This document shows positions 34,702 through 42,470 of a DNA stretch of 64,000 nt, piece after piece; positions within the stretch are counted from its first letter, which is position 1, and each line of letters starts with the position of its first letter. The translations under genes were made by a program, and so were the position numbers. The notes under the pieces were generated by a model. The model worked only from the letters and a program-made list of their open reading frames with translations. It did no database searches and was not told the origin of the DNA. Source of the DNA: an uncultured Chlorobiota bacterium (GTDB taxonomy: Bacteria > Bacteroidota > Ignavibacteria > UBA10030 > UBA6906); assembly GCA_900696645.1 (NCBI GenBank), contig CAADGV010000014.1:49596-113595 (forward strand). The letters run 5' to 3'.

Positions 34702-35607
34702 ATGAAGCTGAAACGCCGTCTCATGGGATCGTGGGTTGTGGGCACCAGCGCAGTTGCCACGCTGACGATCATTGTCGTGATGCTCGCGATGACGGCAAGC
34801 ATTGTGTGGGGAGCGAAAGACACGATTTCGTGGGAGTTTCTCACCGCTGCCCCGCGTGAAGGAATGACGGAGGGAGGAATCTTTCCTGCAATTATCGGGA
34901 CGGTATTGTTGGTGCTGCTGATGTCGATTGCAGGAGTTCCGGCTGGCGCAATCACTGCCGTGTACCTCAGCGAGTACGCAAGCCAGAAGTCCATCATCGC
35001 ACGATCAATCCGGTTTGCCGTGAATACGCTGGCAGGCGTCCCTTCGATTGTATTCGGGTTGTTCGGACTCGGGTTCTTCGTTCAGTTTGTCGGAGGGGGA
35101 ATGGACGATATGTTTTCGGGAGGCGGAGAACTCCGGTGGGCGCAACCGAACATTCTCTGGGCCAGTCTGACCATGGCGCTTCTGACATTACCCGTCGTGA
35201 TTGTTTCCGTTGAAGAGGCAATCAAAACGGTGCCGCAGGATTTGCGGGCAGGAAGTCTTGCGCTGGGCGCAACAAAGTGGCAGACAATCTGGAAAGTTGT
35301 GCTTCCGAATTCGATGAACGGTATTTTTACGGGGGCAATTCTTGCGGTCAGTCGCGGTGCGGGCGAAGTAGCGCCCATTCTCTTTACCGGTGCAGCGTAC
35401 TTTTTGCCGCATCTGCCGAATGCCATCTCCGACCAGTTCATGCACCTCGGCTACCACGTGTATATTATGTCGACGCAATCGACCAACGTCGATGCGACAA
35501 AAGGAATTCAATATGCCACAACACTGGTGTTGTTGGGGCTGACTGTAACACTCAATCTCTCGGCGATCATCCTCCGCTCGCGGATGAGAGCCCGGCAGAT
35601 CCATTAG
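34702..35607 (+). CDS. pstA: Phosphate ABC transporter permease PstA
   Basis: A 301-residue permease with six predicted membrane helices and the coupling motif [24 protein letters not shown]. The [15 protein letters not shown] segment in a late helix is typical of PstA. It starts one base after the pstC stop and ends two bases before the pstB start, so the three are translationally linked. Confidence 0.94.
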   Translation: MKLKRRLMGSWVVGTSAVATLTIIVVMLAMTASIVWGAKDTISWEFLTAAPREGMTEGGIFPAIIGTVLLVLLMSIAGVPAGAITAVYLSEYASQKSIIARSIRFAVNTLAGVPSIVFGLFGLGFFVQFVGGGMDDMFSGGGELRWAQPNILWASLTMALLTLPVVIVSVEEAIKTVPQDLRAGSLALGATKWQTIWKVVLPNSMNGIFTGAILAVSRGAGEVAPILFTGAAYFLPHLPNAISDQFMHLGYHVYIMSTQSTNVDATKGIQYATTLVLLGLTVTLNLSAIILRSRMRARQIH

Positions 35608-35609
35608 CG

Positions 35610-36380
35610 ATGACAACGATGCTTTCATCAACAAAAATACGAACACAGAACCTCAACCTTCACTACGGCCCCAAGCAGGCCTTGAAGGATATCAGCATTG
35701 ATATTCCTGTCAGACGCGTGACGGCATTCATCGGCCCTTCCGGCTGCGGAAAGTCAACCTATCTGCGCAGTCTCAACAGGATGAATGATTTGATCGATGA
35801 TGTGACGATTGACGGGAAGGTGTATATCGATGATGTTGACATTTACGACAAGGATGTTGATGTGGTCGAACTACGCAAGCGGGTGGGAATGATCTTCCAA
35901 AAATCCAATCCCTTTCCCAAATCCATTTATGACAACGTAGCCTACGGCCCGCGTATTAACGGTGTGAATGAGAAGAGGAAACTTGACGAGATTGTCGAAC
36001 AAACCCTCATCCGTTCCGCCCTCTGGTCTGAAGTGAAGGACGATTTGCGCAAAAGCGCCCTTGCCCTCTCAGGCGGACAGCAACAGCGCCTCTGCATAGC
36101 CCGTGCCCTTGCCGTCGATCCCGAAGTGTTGCTGATGGACGAGCCCGCCAGCGCCCTCGACCCGATTGCCACGGCTAAGATTGAAGAACTAATTTATGAG
36201 TTGAAAGAGAAGTATACAATCGTTATTGTAACTCATAACATGCAGCAAGCGGCACGGGTCAGTGATTTTACGGCGTTCTTCTATCTGGGGGAATTGATTG
36301 AGTATGATGAGACAAAGAAGATGTTTACAACTCCCGTCAAGAAGCAGACTGAGGAGTATATCACCGGACGATTCGGCTAA
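35610..36380 (+). CDS. pstB: Phosphate ABC transporter ATP-binding protein PstB
   Basis: The track ORF runs far upstream through pstA; the real start is [20 protein letters not shown] at 35610, giving 256 residues, the usual PstB length. Walker A is GPSGCGKST, the signature LSGGQQQR and Walker [12 protein letters not shown]; the PstB-typical [11 protein letters not shown] follows Walker A. It powers phosphate import with PstCA. Confidence 0.96.
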   Translation: MTTMLSSTKIRTQNLNLHYGPKQALKDISIDIPVRRVTAFIGPSGCGKSTYLRSLNRMNDLIDDVTIDGKVYIDDVDIYDKDVDVVELRKRVGMIFQKSNPFPKSIYDNVAYGPRINGVNEKRKLDEIVEQTLIRSALWSEVKDDLRKSALALSGGQQQRLCIARALAVDPEVLLMDEPASALDPIATAKIEELIYELKEKYTIVIVTHNMQQAARVSDFTAFFYLGELIEYDETKKMFTTPVKKQTEEYITGRFG

Positions 36381-36388
36381 GGTGCAGC

Positions 36389-37096
36389 ATGAACACAACA
36401 CGAGGCATTCCGGAAAGGGAATTAATGCACAGGCATTTTGAGTACGAGCTTGACGGATTGAAGTCCAACATCATCAAGATTGCGAGTCTTGCCGAAGAGG
36501 CTATCGCCCGGTCTATCAGGTCGCTGCTCGAACAGAAGAAGGAAGTCGCCTACGAAGTGATTGAATTCGACAAGCAGATCGATGCTTATGAAATCGTCAT
36601 CGACAATCATGTGGTGGATATTCTGGCGTTGCAGCAGCCGGTTGCTGTTGATCTGCGGTTTATTCTTGCCGCCTCGAAAATCAACAACGATCTCGAGCGG
36701 ATTGGCGATCACGCAGTCAACATCGCGGAGTCGGCCCTGGTGCTGGCGAATGCGCCGCACATCAAGCCGCTCGTGGATATCCCCATCATGGCCGACACGA
36801 CCAAGCACATGCTGCGCGACGCCATCGACGCGTTTATTCACCGCGACGCACAGAAAGCCCGACTCGTTCTGGAAAAGGACGACACGATTGATAATCTGAA
36901 CAAGAAGATTGTGGGCGACCTCGTGGCCCTCATGCGGAAGGAGCCCTCAACAATCGACCAGGCTCTTGACCTGATTCGTGTCAGCCGCAACCTCGAACGC
37001 GTTGCCGACCTTACGACCAACATTGCGGAGCAGGTGATTTTTATGGCGGAAGCCCGTGTGGTGAAGCACCATCTCAACGAGCTGCCGGAGAAGTAG
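36389..37096 (+). CDS. phoU: Phosphate signalling regulator PhoU
   Basis: A 235-residue all-helical protein with the duplicated PhoU three-helix domain: the first half has the metal-binding signature DLRFILAASKINNDLERIGDHAVNIAE and the second repeats it as DLIRVSRNLERVADLTTNIAEQVIF. It may start at MHRHFEYELDGLK (36425) instead of the ATG at 36389. It follows pstB by 8 bp and, by family, represses PhoR signalling when phosphate is plentiful. Confidence 0.95.
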   Translation: MNTTRGIPERELMHRHFEYELDGLKSNIIKIASLAEEAIARSIRSLLEQKKEVAYEVIEFDKQIDAYEIVIDNHVVDILALQQPVAVDLRFILAASKINNDLERIGDHAVNIAESALVLANAPHIKPLVDIPIMADTTKHMLRDAIDAFIHRDAQKARLVLEKDDTIDNLNKKIVGDLVALMRKEPSTIDQALDLIRVSRNLERVADLTTNIAEQVIFMAEARVVKHHLNELPEK

Positions 37097-37113
37097 GTTT
37101 ACCGCAGGCAAAG

Positions 37114-37380
37114 GGTGAAACACATCCTGCTGCCCTGTGTATCCAACCCTTTCAGGGTTGTCGGGTTTGCGCCGTGTGTTTGTCACAGGGGACTCCGTCC
37201 CCTGCTATAGTATCCGACGCCGTTGGGGTCGGAAAAGATGGAGTAGTTGGTGCCAGTCCTTGTTGACTCCGAAGGGGTCAGATACTAAAGGTTGGGGTGA
37301 AACCCCAACTATAGAAGATATGAGACTGATCTTCACCCTGAAGGGGTGAAATACATCCTGTTGCTTTGTGTTCCAGCCCG
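37114..37380. repeat. Array of hairpin repeats after phoU
   Basis: The phoU-desaturase gap holds a direct repeat, GGTGAAACACATCCTGCTGC (37114) and GGTGAAATACATCCTGTTGC (37345), each extending for about 35 bp with small changes. Between them lie short hairpins: CAACCCTTTCAGGGTTG, CAGGGGACTCCGTCCCCTG, GTTGGGGTGAAACCCCAAC and CACCCTGAAGGGGTG. Sequence similarity and palindromy suggest a dispersed intergenic repeat family. No gene is visible in 37097-37435. Confidence 0.6.
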
Positions 37381-37435
37381 CCGGTGTGGCTCATATTAAT
37401 CAATCCGCGTCATCCGCGTTCCGTTCTTTTCGCTA

Positions 37436-38470
37436 CTACGTATTCAACCCGAACGCAACATCCCTGTCGAAAATCCAGCTGAACTTTTCCTTCCCCGAAA
37501 AACTTACACGGTCGGCAAGCTTCGCGTAGCGTTCCGAAAGGTTGCAGAGATAATCCTGCGCCTTCGCTGCAACATCCGAGAGGCCCTGAATCGTTTCCAG
37601 TCTCCAGTGTTCCACCAGATCCTCGATAATGTCCGAGTAATCCTTCACGGTGTACACGCCGGTTTTCTGCGCGACAATCGAATACTTCTCGAATAAGTTC
37701 TTGTCCCTGCCGTCGTACATCAGCACGGCCGGCATGGTGATTTTCGTTTTCATCATCTTGGCAAACGAGAGAACGGCCTGCGCCGGATCGAGTTCGAACA
37801 CCTTGCTCATGAACAGCTTGTACGCCTTCTCGTGCCGCGCCTCGTCGCCCGCAATCAGGCCGCAGATTTTGTGGAGCATATCCTCGCCCGACTTTTTGGC
37901 AAGCACGCCCACGTTGCGGTGCGAGATTTTCGTCGCCCGTTCCTGAAATGATGTGTAGATGAATCCGAGATACGGATCATCGCCCGTTTGCGGGTCGAAG
38001 CCGTTGTTGATGAGGTGGTGGACTGTTGTTTCGACGGCGCGCATATCCACGCGGCCGGAAAGGTACAGGTACTTGTTGAGCAAATCGCCGTGGCGGTTTT
38101 CCTCCGCAGTCCAGCCGCGGCCCCACTGTGCCCATGGCGTGTCGCTTGCGCCCGTCGGGTCCTTCACGCCCTGCAGCCGGTTGATCCACGACTGGTAGGT
38201 GGGGAGCGCCTCCTCCGTTACCATGTCGCCCACCAGCACAACTAACAGGTCATCCGGCAGCACCGACGCCCGCGACCGGAACTCGGCGAGTTGCGTGTGC
38301 CAGTCTTCCTGTGTAATGTCGGGAAGAAAATCGCTGGGCTGCCAACTCTCCTCCACAGGTACGAGAAGTTCGGAGAGATGCTCCTTGACAAATCCCTCCA
38401 TGCTTTTTATGACTTCAAACCGGGAAGACGTTACGGGGATATCATTTACAGACGCCACACATTGCTCCAT
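37436..38470 (-). CDS. Acyl-ACP desaturase (stearoyl-ACP desaturase family)
   Basis: A 344-residue soluble di-iron enzyme. The two helices binding the di-iron centre show EENRHG and DEARHE (ExxH twice), and the family lengths and spacing match FA_desaturase_2. It introduces a double bond into acyl-ACP, tuning membrane fluidity. It is alone on the minus strand, with hairpin repeats after its stop codon and an IS remnant upstream. The electron donor (ferredoxin-like) is not encoded nearby. Confidence 0.93.
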   Translation of the reverse strand: MEQCVASVNDIPVTSSRFEVIKSMEGFVKEHLSELLVPVEESWQPSDFLPDITQEDWHTQLAEFRSRASVLPDDLLVVLVGDMVTEEALPTYQSWINRLQGVKDPTGASDTPWAQWGRGWTAEENRHGDLLNKYLYLSGRVDMRAVETTVHHLINNGFDPQTGDDPYLGFIYTSFQERATKISHRNVGVLAKKSGEDMLHKICGLIAGDEARHEKAYKLFMSKVFELDPAQAVLSFAKMMKTKITMPAVLMYDGRDKNLFEKYSIVAQKTGVYTVKDYSDIIEDLVEHWRLETIQGLSDVAAKAQDYLCNLSERYAKLADRVSFSGKEKFSWIFDRDVAFGLNT

Positions 38471-38515
38471 TTAAGTAGAAAATTCAAAGAACTGTGCATC
38501 AATATGACGCTATTC

Positions 38516-38545
38516 GGGGTGAATTACAAGGGTGATCTTCACCCC
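38516..38545. repeat. Hairpin at the edge of the IS3-like remnant
   Basis: GGGGTGAA and TTCACCCC make a perfect 8-bp stem with a 14-nt loop. The right arm runs into GAATTCGGACACAAAG, which may be the terminal inverted repeat of the adjoining IS remnant. It could also end transcription from one side. Confidence 0.45.
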
Positions 38546-38563
38546 AGAATTCGGACACAAAGT

Positions 38564-39273
38564 TAGTGATTAGTGATGCAATGTTGTTCACACTCCACCG
38601 GTGTCATATATCCCAGGCTTGAGTGTAAGCGTTTGCGATTGTGGAACGCTTCGATGTATTCAAAGATTTTCCGTCTCGCTTCATCTCTGTTTCAAATCTT
38701 TCCCAATGGATCAGCTCGGTCTTCAGCGTGTGAAAGAATGTTTCAGTAATCGCATTGTCGTAACAGTTGCCCGTGCCCGACATGCTCTGCACCATCTTGT
38801 GTGCTCCGAGGATCGTTCGCACAGTGTCACTGGCATACTGGCTTCCACGATCAGAGTGAAAGACCAGTCCGGGCGCAATCATACGATGCGTGAGTGCAGA
38901 ACGAAGGGCTTGTGCAACCAAGTGCCGCATTGATCCGATGACTCATAGCGTAGCCAACGATGCGGCGTCCGAATACATCCAGGATTACCGCCAAGTACAG
39001 CCAACCTTCTCGCGTCCAGATGTAGGTCATGTCACTCGTCCACAGCTGATTCGGATTCGAGGGTTTCAGCAGCCCTGACTTTGTTCTGAGACTAATAAAG
39101 GATGCACGATACTCTGCCGATGGCTTTGGTCTAAAGGGGATGTTGCTGTATTCAAGAAGTTCAGCGCTGATGCAGACTCTCTTTGTCGGCATCGGGTACA
39201 GTCCAAAAATCGAATCAATATTCGTTTCGTTTGGAGTAAATGCCGTCACCGTGCGTTGACAGAGGAGCCGCAC
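38564..39273 (-). pseudogene. IS3-family transposase (OrfB, rve integrase core), frameshifted and truncated
   Basis: Three reading-frame pieces on the minus strand together spell an IS3-type DDE integrase. The first piece contains NQLWTSDMTYIWTREGWLYLAVILDVFGRRIVGYAMS. After a frameshift near 38920 the second has GLVFHSDRGSQYAS and NCYDNAITETFFHTLKTE. After another near 38690 the third reads [25 protein letters not shown]. The N-terminal part of OrfB and all of OrfA are missing, so it cannot be active. A possible end sequence, CTTTGTGTCCGAATTC, follows the stop. It marks this region as a site of past insertions. Confidence 0.88.
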
Positions 39274-39326
39274 TTCACATAACAGAACCTATATTGAAAG
39301 TCGAGCGAGGTAGCTCGGCGTGAACT

Positions 39327-39408
39327 GCACGTCCCGACAACAGCGGTCGGGATGTGCACCCTTGCTTCAGTCATCCCGACAGAAAGCGTCGGGATTCCTT
39401 CAGCAAGG
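39327..39408 (+). other. Stacked stem-loops upstream of the IS110 fragment
   Basis: GCAC-GTCCCGAC pairs with GTCGGGA-t-GTGC (39327-39357). Next, ATCCCGAC pairs with GTCGGGAT (39373-39395), nested inside an outer stem CCTTGCT/AGCAAGG (39360-39408). IS110-group elements encode a structured guide (bridge) RNA upstream of the transposase, so this could be a remnant, but that is speculative. Confidence 0.4.
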
Positions 39409-39473
39409 CTCGTGGAGGAAAGAGAAAACCTCCTCGTTGCAGATTATGTTGTGGAACTCGTATGTTCCAGTAA

Positions 39474-39675
39474 TCAATGGGGCTCAAGGCCCAAAGCCGG
39501 CTGTATCTCGACAAGCAACTCAAAGTGATGAATGTTCAATTGGAAACACTTGCACAGACAGAGAAATACCGTGAGCGCGTTGGGCTGCTCACGCAGATTC
39601 CCGGGGTGGGAATCTACAGTGCAATGACGATCCTGATTGAGTTGCAGGATGTCGAGCGTTTTCAGATTTTCTATC
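39474..39675 (+). pseudogene. IS110-family transposase fragment
   Basis: About 65 residues match the transposase_20 region of IS110/IS116/IS902 enzymes: RLYLDKQLKVMNVQLETLAQ followed by LLTQIPGVGIYSAMTILIELQDVERF. Both the N-terminal DEDD catalytic domain and the C-terminal end are absent; after ERFQ the frame runs into unrelated sequence. It is a dead fragment. Confidence 0.75.
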
Positions 39676-39728
39676 ACGGCCAGAGGCTGCTGAGCCTTTG
39701 GCTCAGAGAACTTGACTTTCAATATAGG

Positions 39729-39784
39729 AGCGGTTGCAGCGGACGGTCCGCTGCGCGGCCCGCCGCTGAACCGGAGTGTTAGGC
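39729..39784 (+). other. attC-like half-site upstream of the methyltransferase cassette
   Basis: GCAGCGGAC-G-GTCCGCTGC is followed by GCCGCTGAACCGGAGTGTTAGGC. The end has the shape of a 3' attC half: L' box region then GTTAGGC matching the integron core site GTTRRRY. The 5' half is not recognisable and may have been lost to the element inserted to the left. Confidence 0.5.
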
Positions 39785-39804
39785 CCTATTCTAGCGAGGC
39801 ATGA

Positions 39805-40419
39805 ATGTTTGAAAGAGCTGTCCAAGAGATGTTCTGCAAGAAGGCCACGATTCCCGAGGATCTTCCATGGCATAGCGACAAACCGGCGACGTTCCTCGTC
39901 GATGCAGTGTCGCGCCGAAGGGATGCAGGAAAGGCTCTCGACTTGGGATGCGGTACAGGCGTGTTATCGGTCTACCTCGCGAAGCAAGGCTGGGAGGTGA
40001 TGGGGCTGGATTTCATCCCGAAGGCATTGGAGATGGCCTCCAAACGAGCCGAGGCCAATAACGTGAAAGTCAGCTGGGTGATGGCCGATCTCCTCAAGTG
40101 GGAAGCCCCCGACCAGTTCGACCTGATCCTGGATTCGGGATGCCTTCACACGATCACTTCCCGCAACATGACGCGATATAAACAGCAACTTCTTTCCTGG
40201 ATGACACCGGAGACGGATTTCATTCTCGCTCATTGGGGTAAGCGCCATGTGTTTGATTGGAGACCCGTTGGCCCCCGAAGAAGGACGCGGCAGGTGTTGG
40301 CTCGTTTCGTTTCACCGGAACTCCGAGAGGAAGCTTACGAACAGGAGATCATGACCGGTATTCCGCTGCCGATCGGCCCGCGGGTTCTGGGGCAGTGTTT
40401 TTGGTTCAAGAGATCGTGA
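39805..40419 (+). CDS. SAM-dependent methyltransferase in an integron-like gene cassette
   Basis: A 204-residue class I methyltransferase: motif I LDLGCGTGVLSVYLAKQG, acidic motif II VMGLDFIPKAL, and LILDSGCLHTI after strand 4. It resembles small thiopurine/tellurite-type methyltransferases, but the substrate is unknown. It starts 20 bp after one GTTAGGC core site and its 3' end is followed within 16 bp by an attC-like palindrome ending in another GTTAGGC, so the gene looks like a mobile cassette. No integrase gene is present in the window. Confidence 0.85.
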   Translation: MFERAVQEMFCKKATIPEDLPWHSDKPATFLVDAVSRRRDAGKALDLGCGTGVLSVYLAKQGWEVMGLDFIPKALEMASKRAEANNVKVSWVMADLLKWEAPDQFDLILDSGCLHTITSRNMTRYKQQLLSWMTPETDFILAHWGKRHVFDWRPVGPRRRTRQVLARFVSPELREEAYEQEIMTGIPLPIGPRVLGQCFWFKRS

Positions 40420-40434
40420 TAGCAAACCTTGGCG

Positions 40435-40532
40435 GCCCGAACCATCCGCTGCAGCAGACCGGGGCCGCATGTAGCGGTTCCGGGGCTCAATGCCCACCGA
40501 GCGGCCCCGGCTGCTGAGCTGGGTCGTTAGGC
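40435..40532 (+). other. attC-like recombination site (cassette end)
   Basis: CAGCAG-a-CCGGGGCCGC (40452-40468) pairs with GCGGCCCCGGCTGCTG (40501-40516), a 16-bp stem broken by one extra A, the kind of extrahelical base used by integron integrases. It starts near GCCCGAAC and ends with GTTAGGC (40526-40532). Translated, it gives the PLQQTG...GPGC tail often seen on cassette-like ORFs. Confidence 0.65.
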
Positions 40533-40533
40533 G

Positions 40534-41141
40534 GCACGGGCGGTGTCAAGGTGTATGCAGTTGCCGCGCGCGAAAGTAGCGCAAACGCAAAACTGTGCCC
40601 GCTGAAATCGTCGGCGGTGCGTGGGGGAAGAATCAATCGAAGGGGTTACCTGCCCGCCATTGATGTTCATTAAGGGCAAGCGGGGGGGGGGCGATCGATT
40701 CGTGCCTGCACGCCGGAGTTTGTTAGAGTAGTTTCGGCACGCAGGCGTGGGTTACGATTTCAGATGTTCTCTTGGTTACTTCTCTTCTAAAGACAAGTAA
40801 CAACAAGCAACCCCCGAACAATCGAGGCAGTCGTTTCACCGCGGTTGCCATCGGGAGCGAGTTTGTCCATTTCAGGACCCTTGAATAACGTTGTTTGAGC
40901 GGCCAACAGAGCGTTGAATTCACGAGTCTCGTTGTCGCCCCCCCCCGCCCTGTTTTACCCGAAGCACGCAAGAAGCTATCGCACGTAGGTACGTTCAGTT
41001 GCGCCCGAACCTCGGCCCGAGGATAAAGCAAGTTGCCGTAACAACACCGGCTCCCTTCCTTATTCACTATCACAAGAGTCTTGAAACTCACTTATCATTT
41101 GGGTAGAATGTGAAGCACATTCATCTCACACATGAGGATTC
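40534..41141. other. Gene-poor gap with complementary G and C homopolymers
   Basis: No convincing gene is seen here. The gap holds a run of ten G (40682-40691) and a run of nine C (40938-40946), both joined to CGA/TCG so that GGGGGGGGGCGA and TCGCCCCCCCCC are inverted repeats. The minus strand at 40710-40735 reads CTCTAACAAACTCCGGCGTGC, which resembles the start of another attC. It may be decayed cassette sequence. Confidence 0.4.
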
Positions 41142-42410
41142 ATGCTCGATATCAAGTTTATTCGTGAACACGCAGAGATTGTCAAAGAAGGAGTCACAAG
41201 AAAGGGGGAGGATCCCGCAAGAGTTGATGAGGCGCTTGCGCTCGACGAGAAACGAAGGCACAAGCTGGCGCACGCCGAGCAACTGAAAGCACGCAAAAAC
41301 AGCGTCTCAGCCGAAGTAGCGAAGAAGAAGTCAAAGGGGGAAGATGCAACCGCCGTCTTTGAAGAAATGCGGAAAGTTGCCGACGAGATCAAGTCACTGG
41401 ATCATGAACTGGCGGCTATCGAGGCAGATCTGCGGAACGTGCTGCTCGCCATCCCGAATATTCCGCATCCGTCGGTGCCGGTCGGAAGAACACCCGAAGA
41501 GAACCAAATCGTCGCAACGTGGGGCGAGCCTCCTGTCATCGACTTCAAACCGAAACCGCATTGGGAGCTTGTCGAGAAGCTGGGAATTATCGATTTCCCG
41601 CGCGGCGTGAAGATTACGGGAGCCGGTTTTCCCGTGTATGTCGGGAAAGGGGCGAAGCTGGAACGGGCGCTCATCAATTTCTTTCTTGACAAAGCGGAAG
41701 CGGCAGGCTATACCGAAGTGATGCCGCCGCATGTCGTGAACGCGGCAAGCGCCACCGGCACCGGGCAACTGCCGGACAAGGAAGATCAGATGTACGTCGC
41801 CACAAAAGACGAGTTTTACCTTATCCCCACCGCCGAAGTGCCCGTTACGAATTTCTACCGCGACGAAATTTTGGGCGAAAAGCAACTCCCCATCAAGATG
41901 TGTGCGTACACGCCCTGCTTCAGGCGCGAGGCAGGCTCGTACGGCAAGGATGTACGCGGGCTCAACCGGGTCCACCAGTTCGATAAAGTCGAGCTTGTCA
42001 AGTTCGTGCATCCCTCAACGTCGTACGACGAGCTCGAAAGTCTTCGTGCTGATGCTGAACGCCTGTTACAGAAACTCGGGCTGCATTATCACGTACTGCT
42101 GATGTGTTCGGGGGACTTGGGATTTACGCAGACAAAGAAATACGATCTGGAAGTCTGGTCGATAGGCCAGCAGAAATGGCTCGAGGTTTCCTCGTGCAGC
42201 AACTTTGAGTCGTATCAGGCGCGGCGAATGAATATCCGGTTCAAGCCGGCTGCGGGCGGAAAGCCGGAGATTGTGCACACACTCAACGGCTCGGCGCTTG
42301 CATTGCCACGCATTGTTGCGGCGATTATCGAGAACTACCAGACTCCCGAAGGCAAAGTGATTGTGCCGAAAGTGCTGCACCAATACACAGGTTTTGAAGT
42401 GATTGGGTGA
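41142..42410 (+). CDS. serS: Seryl-tRNA synthetase
   Basis: A 422-residue class II aminoacyl-tRNA synthetase. The first ~110 residues are the tRNA-binding helical arm; the catalytic core shows the TAEVPVTN motif, motif 2 (CFRREAGSYGKDVRGLNRVHQFDKVE) and motif 3 (LNGSALALPRIVAAIIEN). It charges tRNA-Ser with serine. Length is normal. It stands alone, with the cassette region upstream and ABC genes downstream. Confidence 0.97.
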   Translation: MLDIKFIREHAEIVKEGVTRKGEDPARVDEALALDEKRRHKLAHAEQLKARKNSVSAEVAKKKSKGEDATAVFEEMRKVADEIKSLDHELAAIEADLRNVLLAIPNIPHPSVPVGRTPEENQIVATWGEPPVIDFKPKPHWELVEKLGIIDFPRGVKITGAGFPVYVGKGAKLERALINFFLDKAEAAGYTEVMPPHVVNAASATGTGQLPDKEDQMYVATKDEFYLIPTAEVPVTNFYRDEILGEKQLPIKMCAYTPCFRREAGSYGKDVRGLNRVHQFDKVELVKFVHPSTSYDELESLRADAERLLQKLGLHYHVLLMCSGDLGFTQTKKYDLEVWSIGQQKWLEVSSCSNFESYQARRMNIRFKPAAGGKPEIVHTLNGSALALPRIVAAIIENYQTPEGKVIVPKVLHQYTGFEVIG

Positions 42411-42470
42411 GCCAATCTGCACGCAGCGAGTCATTGATTGCTGCGGGCAATATGTTCTTTTTGAGATTGC

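Larger units (their letters stand above)
39288..39728. mobile_element. 440-bp element bounded by a perfect 15-bp inverted repeat
   Basis: CCTATATTGAAAGTC at 39288-39302 is repeated in perfect inverted orientation as GACTTTCAATATAGG at 39714-39728. The interval contains stem-loops, an IS110 transposase fragment and a hairpin CTGAGCC-TTT-GGCTCAG beside the right arm. I saw no target-site duplication. It may be a small non-autonomous element or the scar of composite events. Confidence 0.55.

Noticed and set aside
37114-37380. Repeats considered as a CRISPR array
   Set aside because: Only one pair of direct repeats, imperfect and far apart, with hairpins in place of spacers; no cas genes.
40723-41091. 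122-residue minus-strand ORF in the gene-poor gap
   Set aside because: No start signal or domain; contains the C/G homopolymer, and the sequence looks like decayed cassette DNA.
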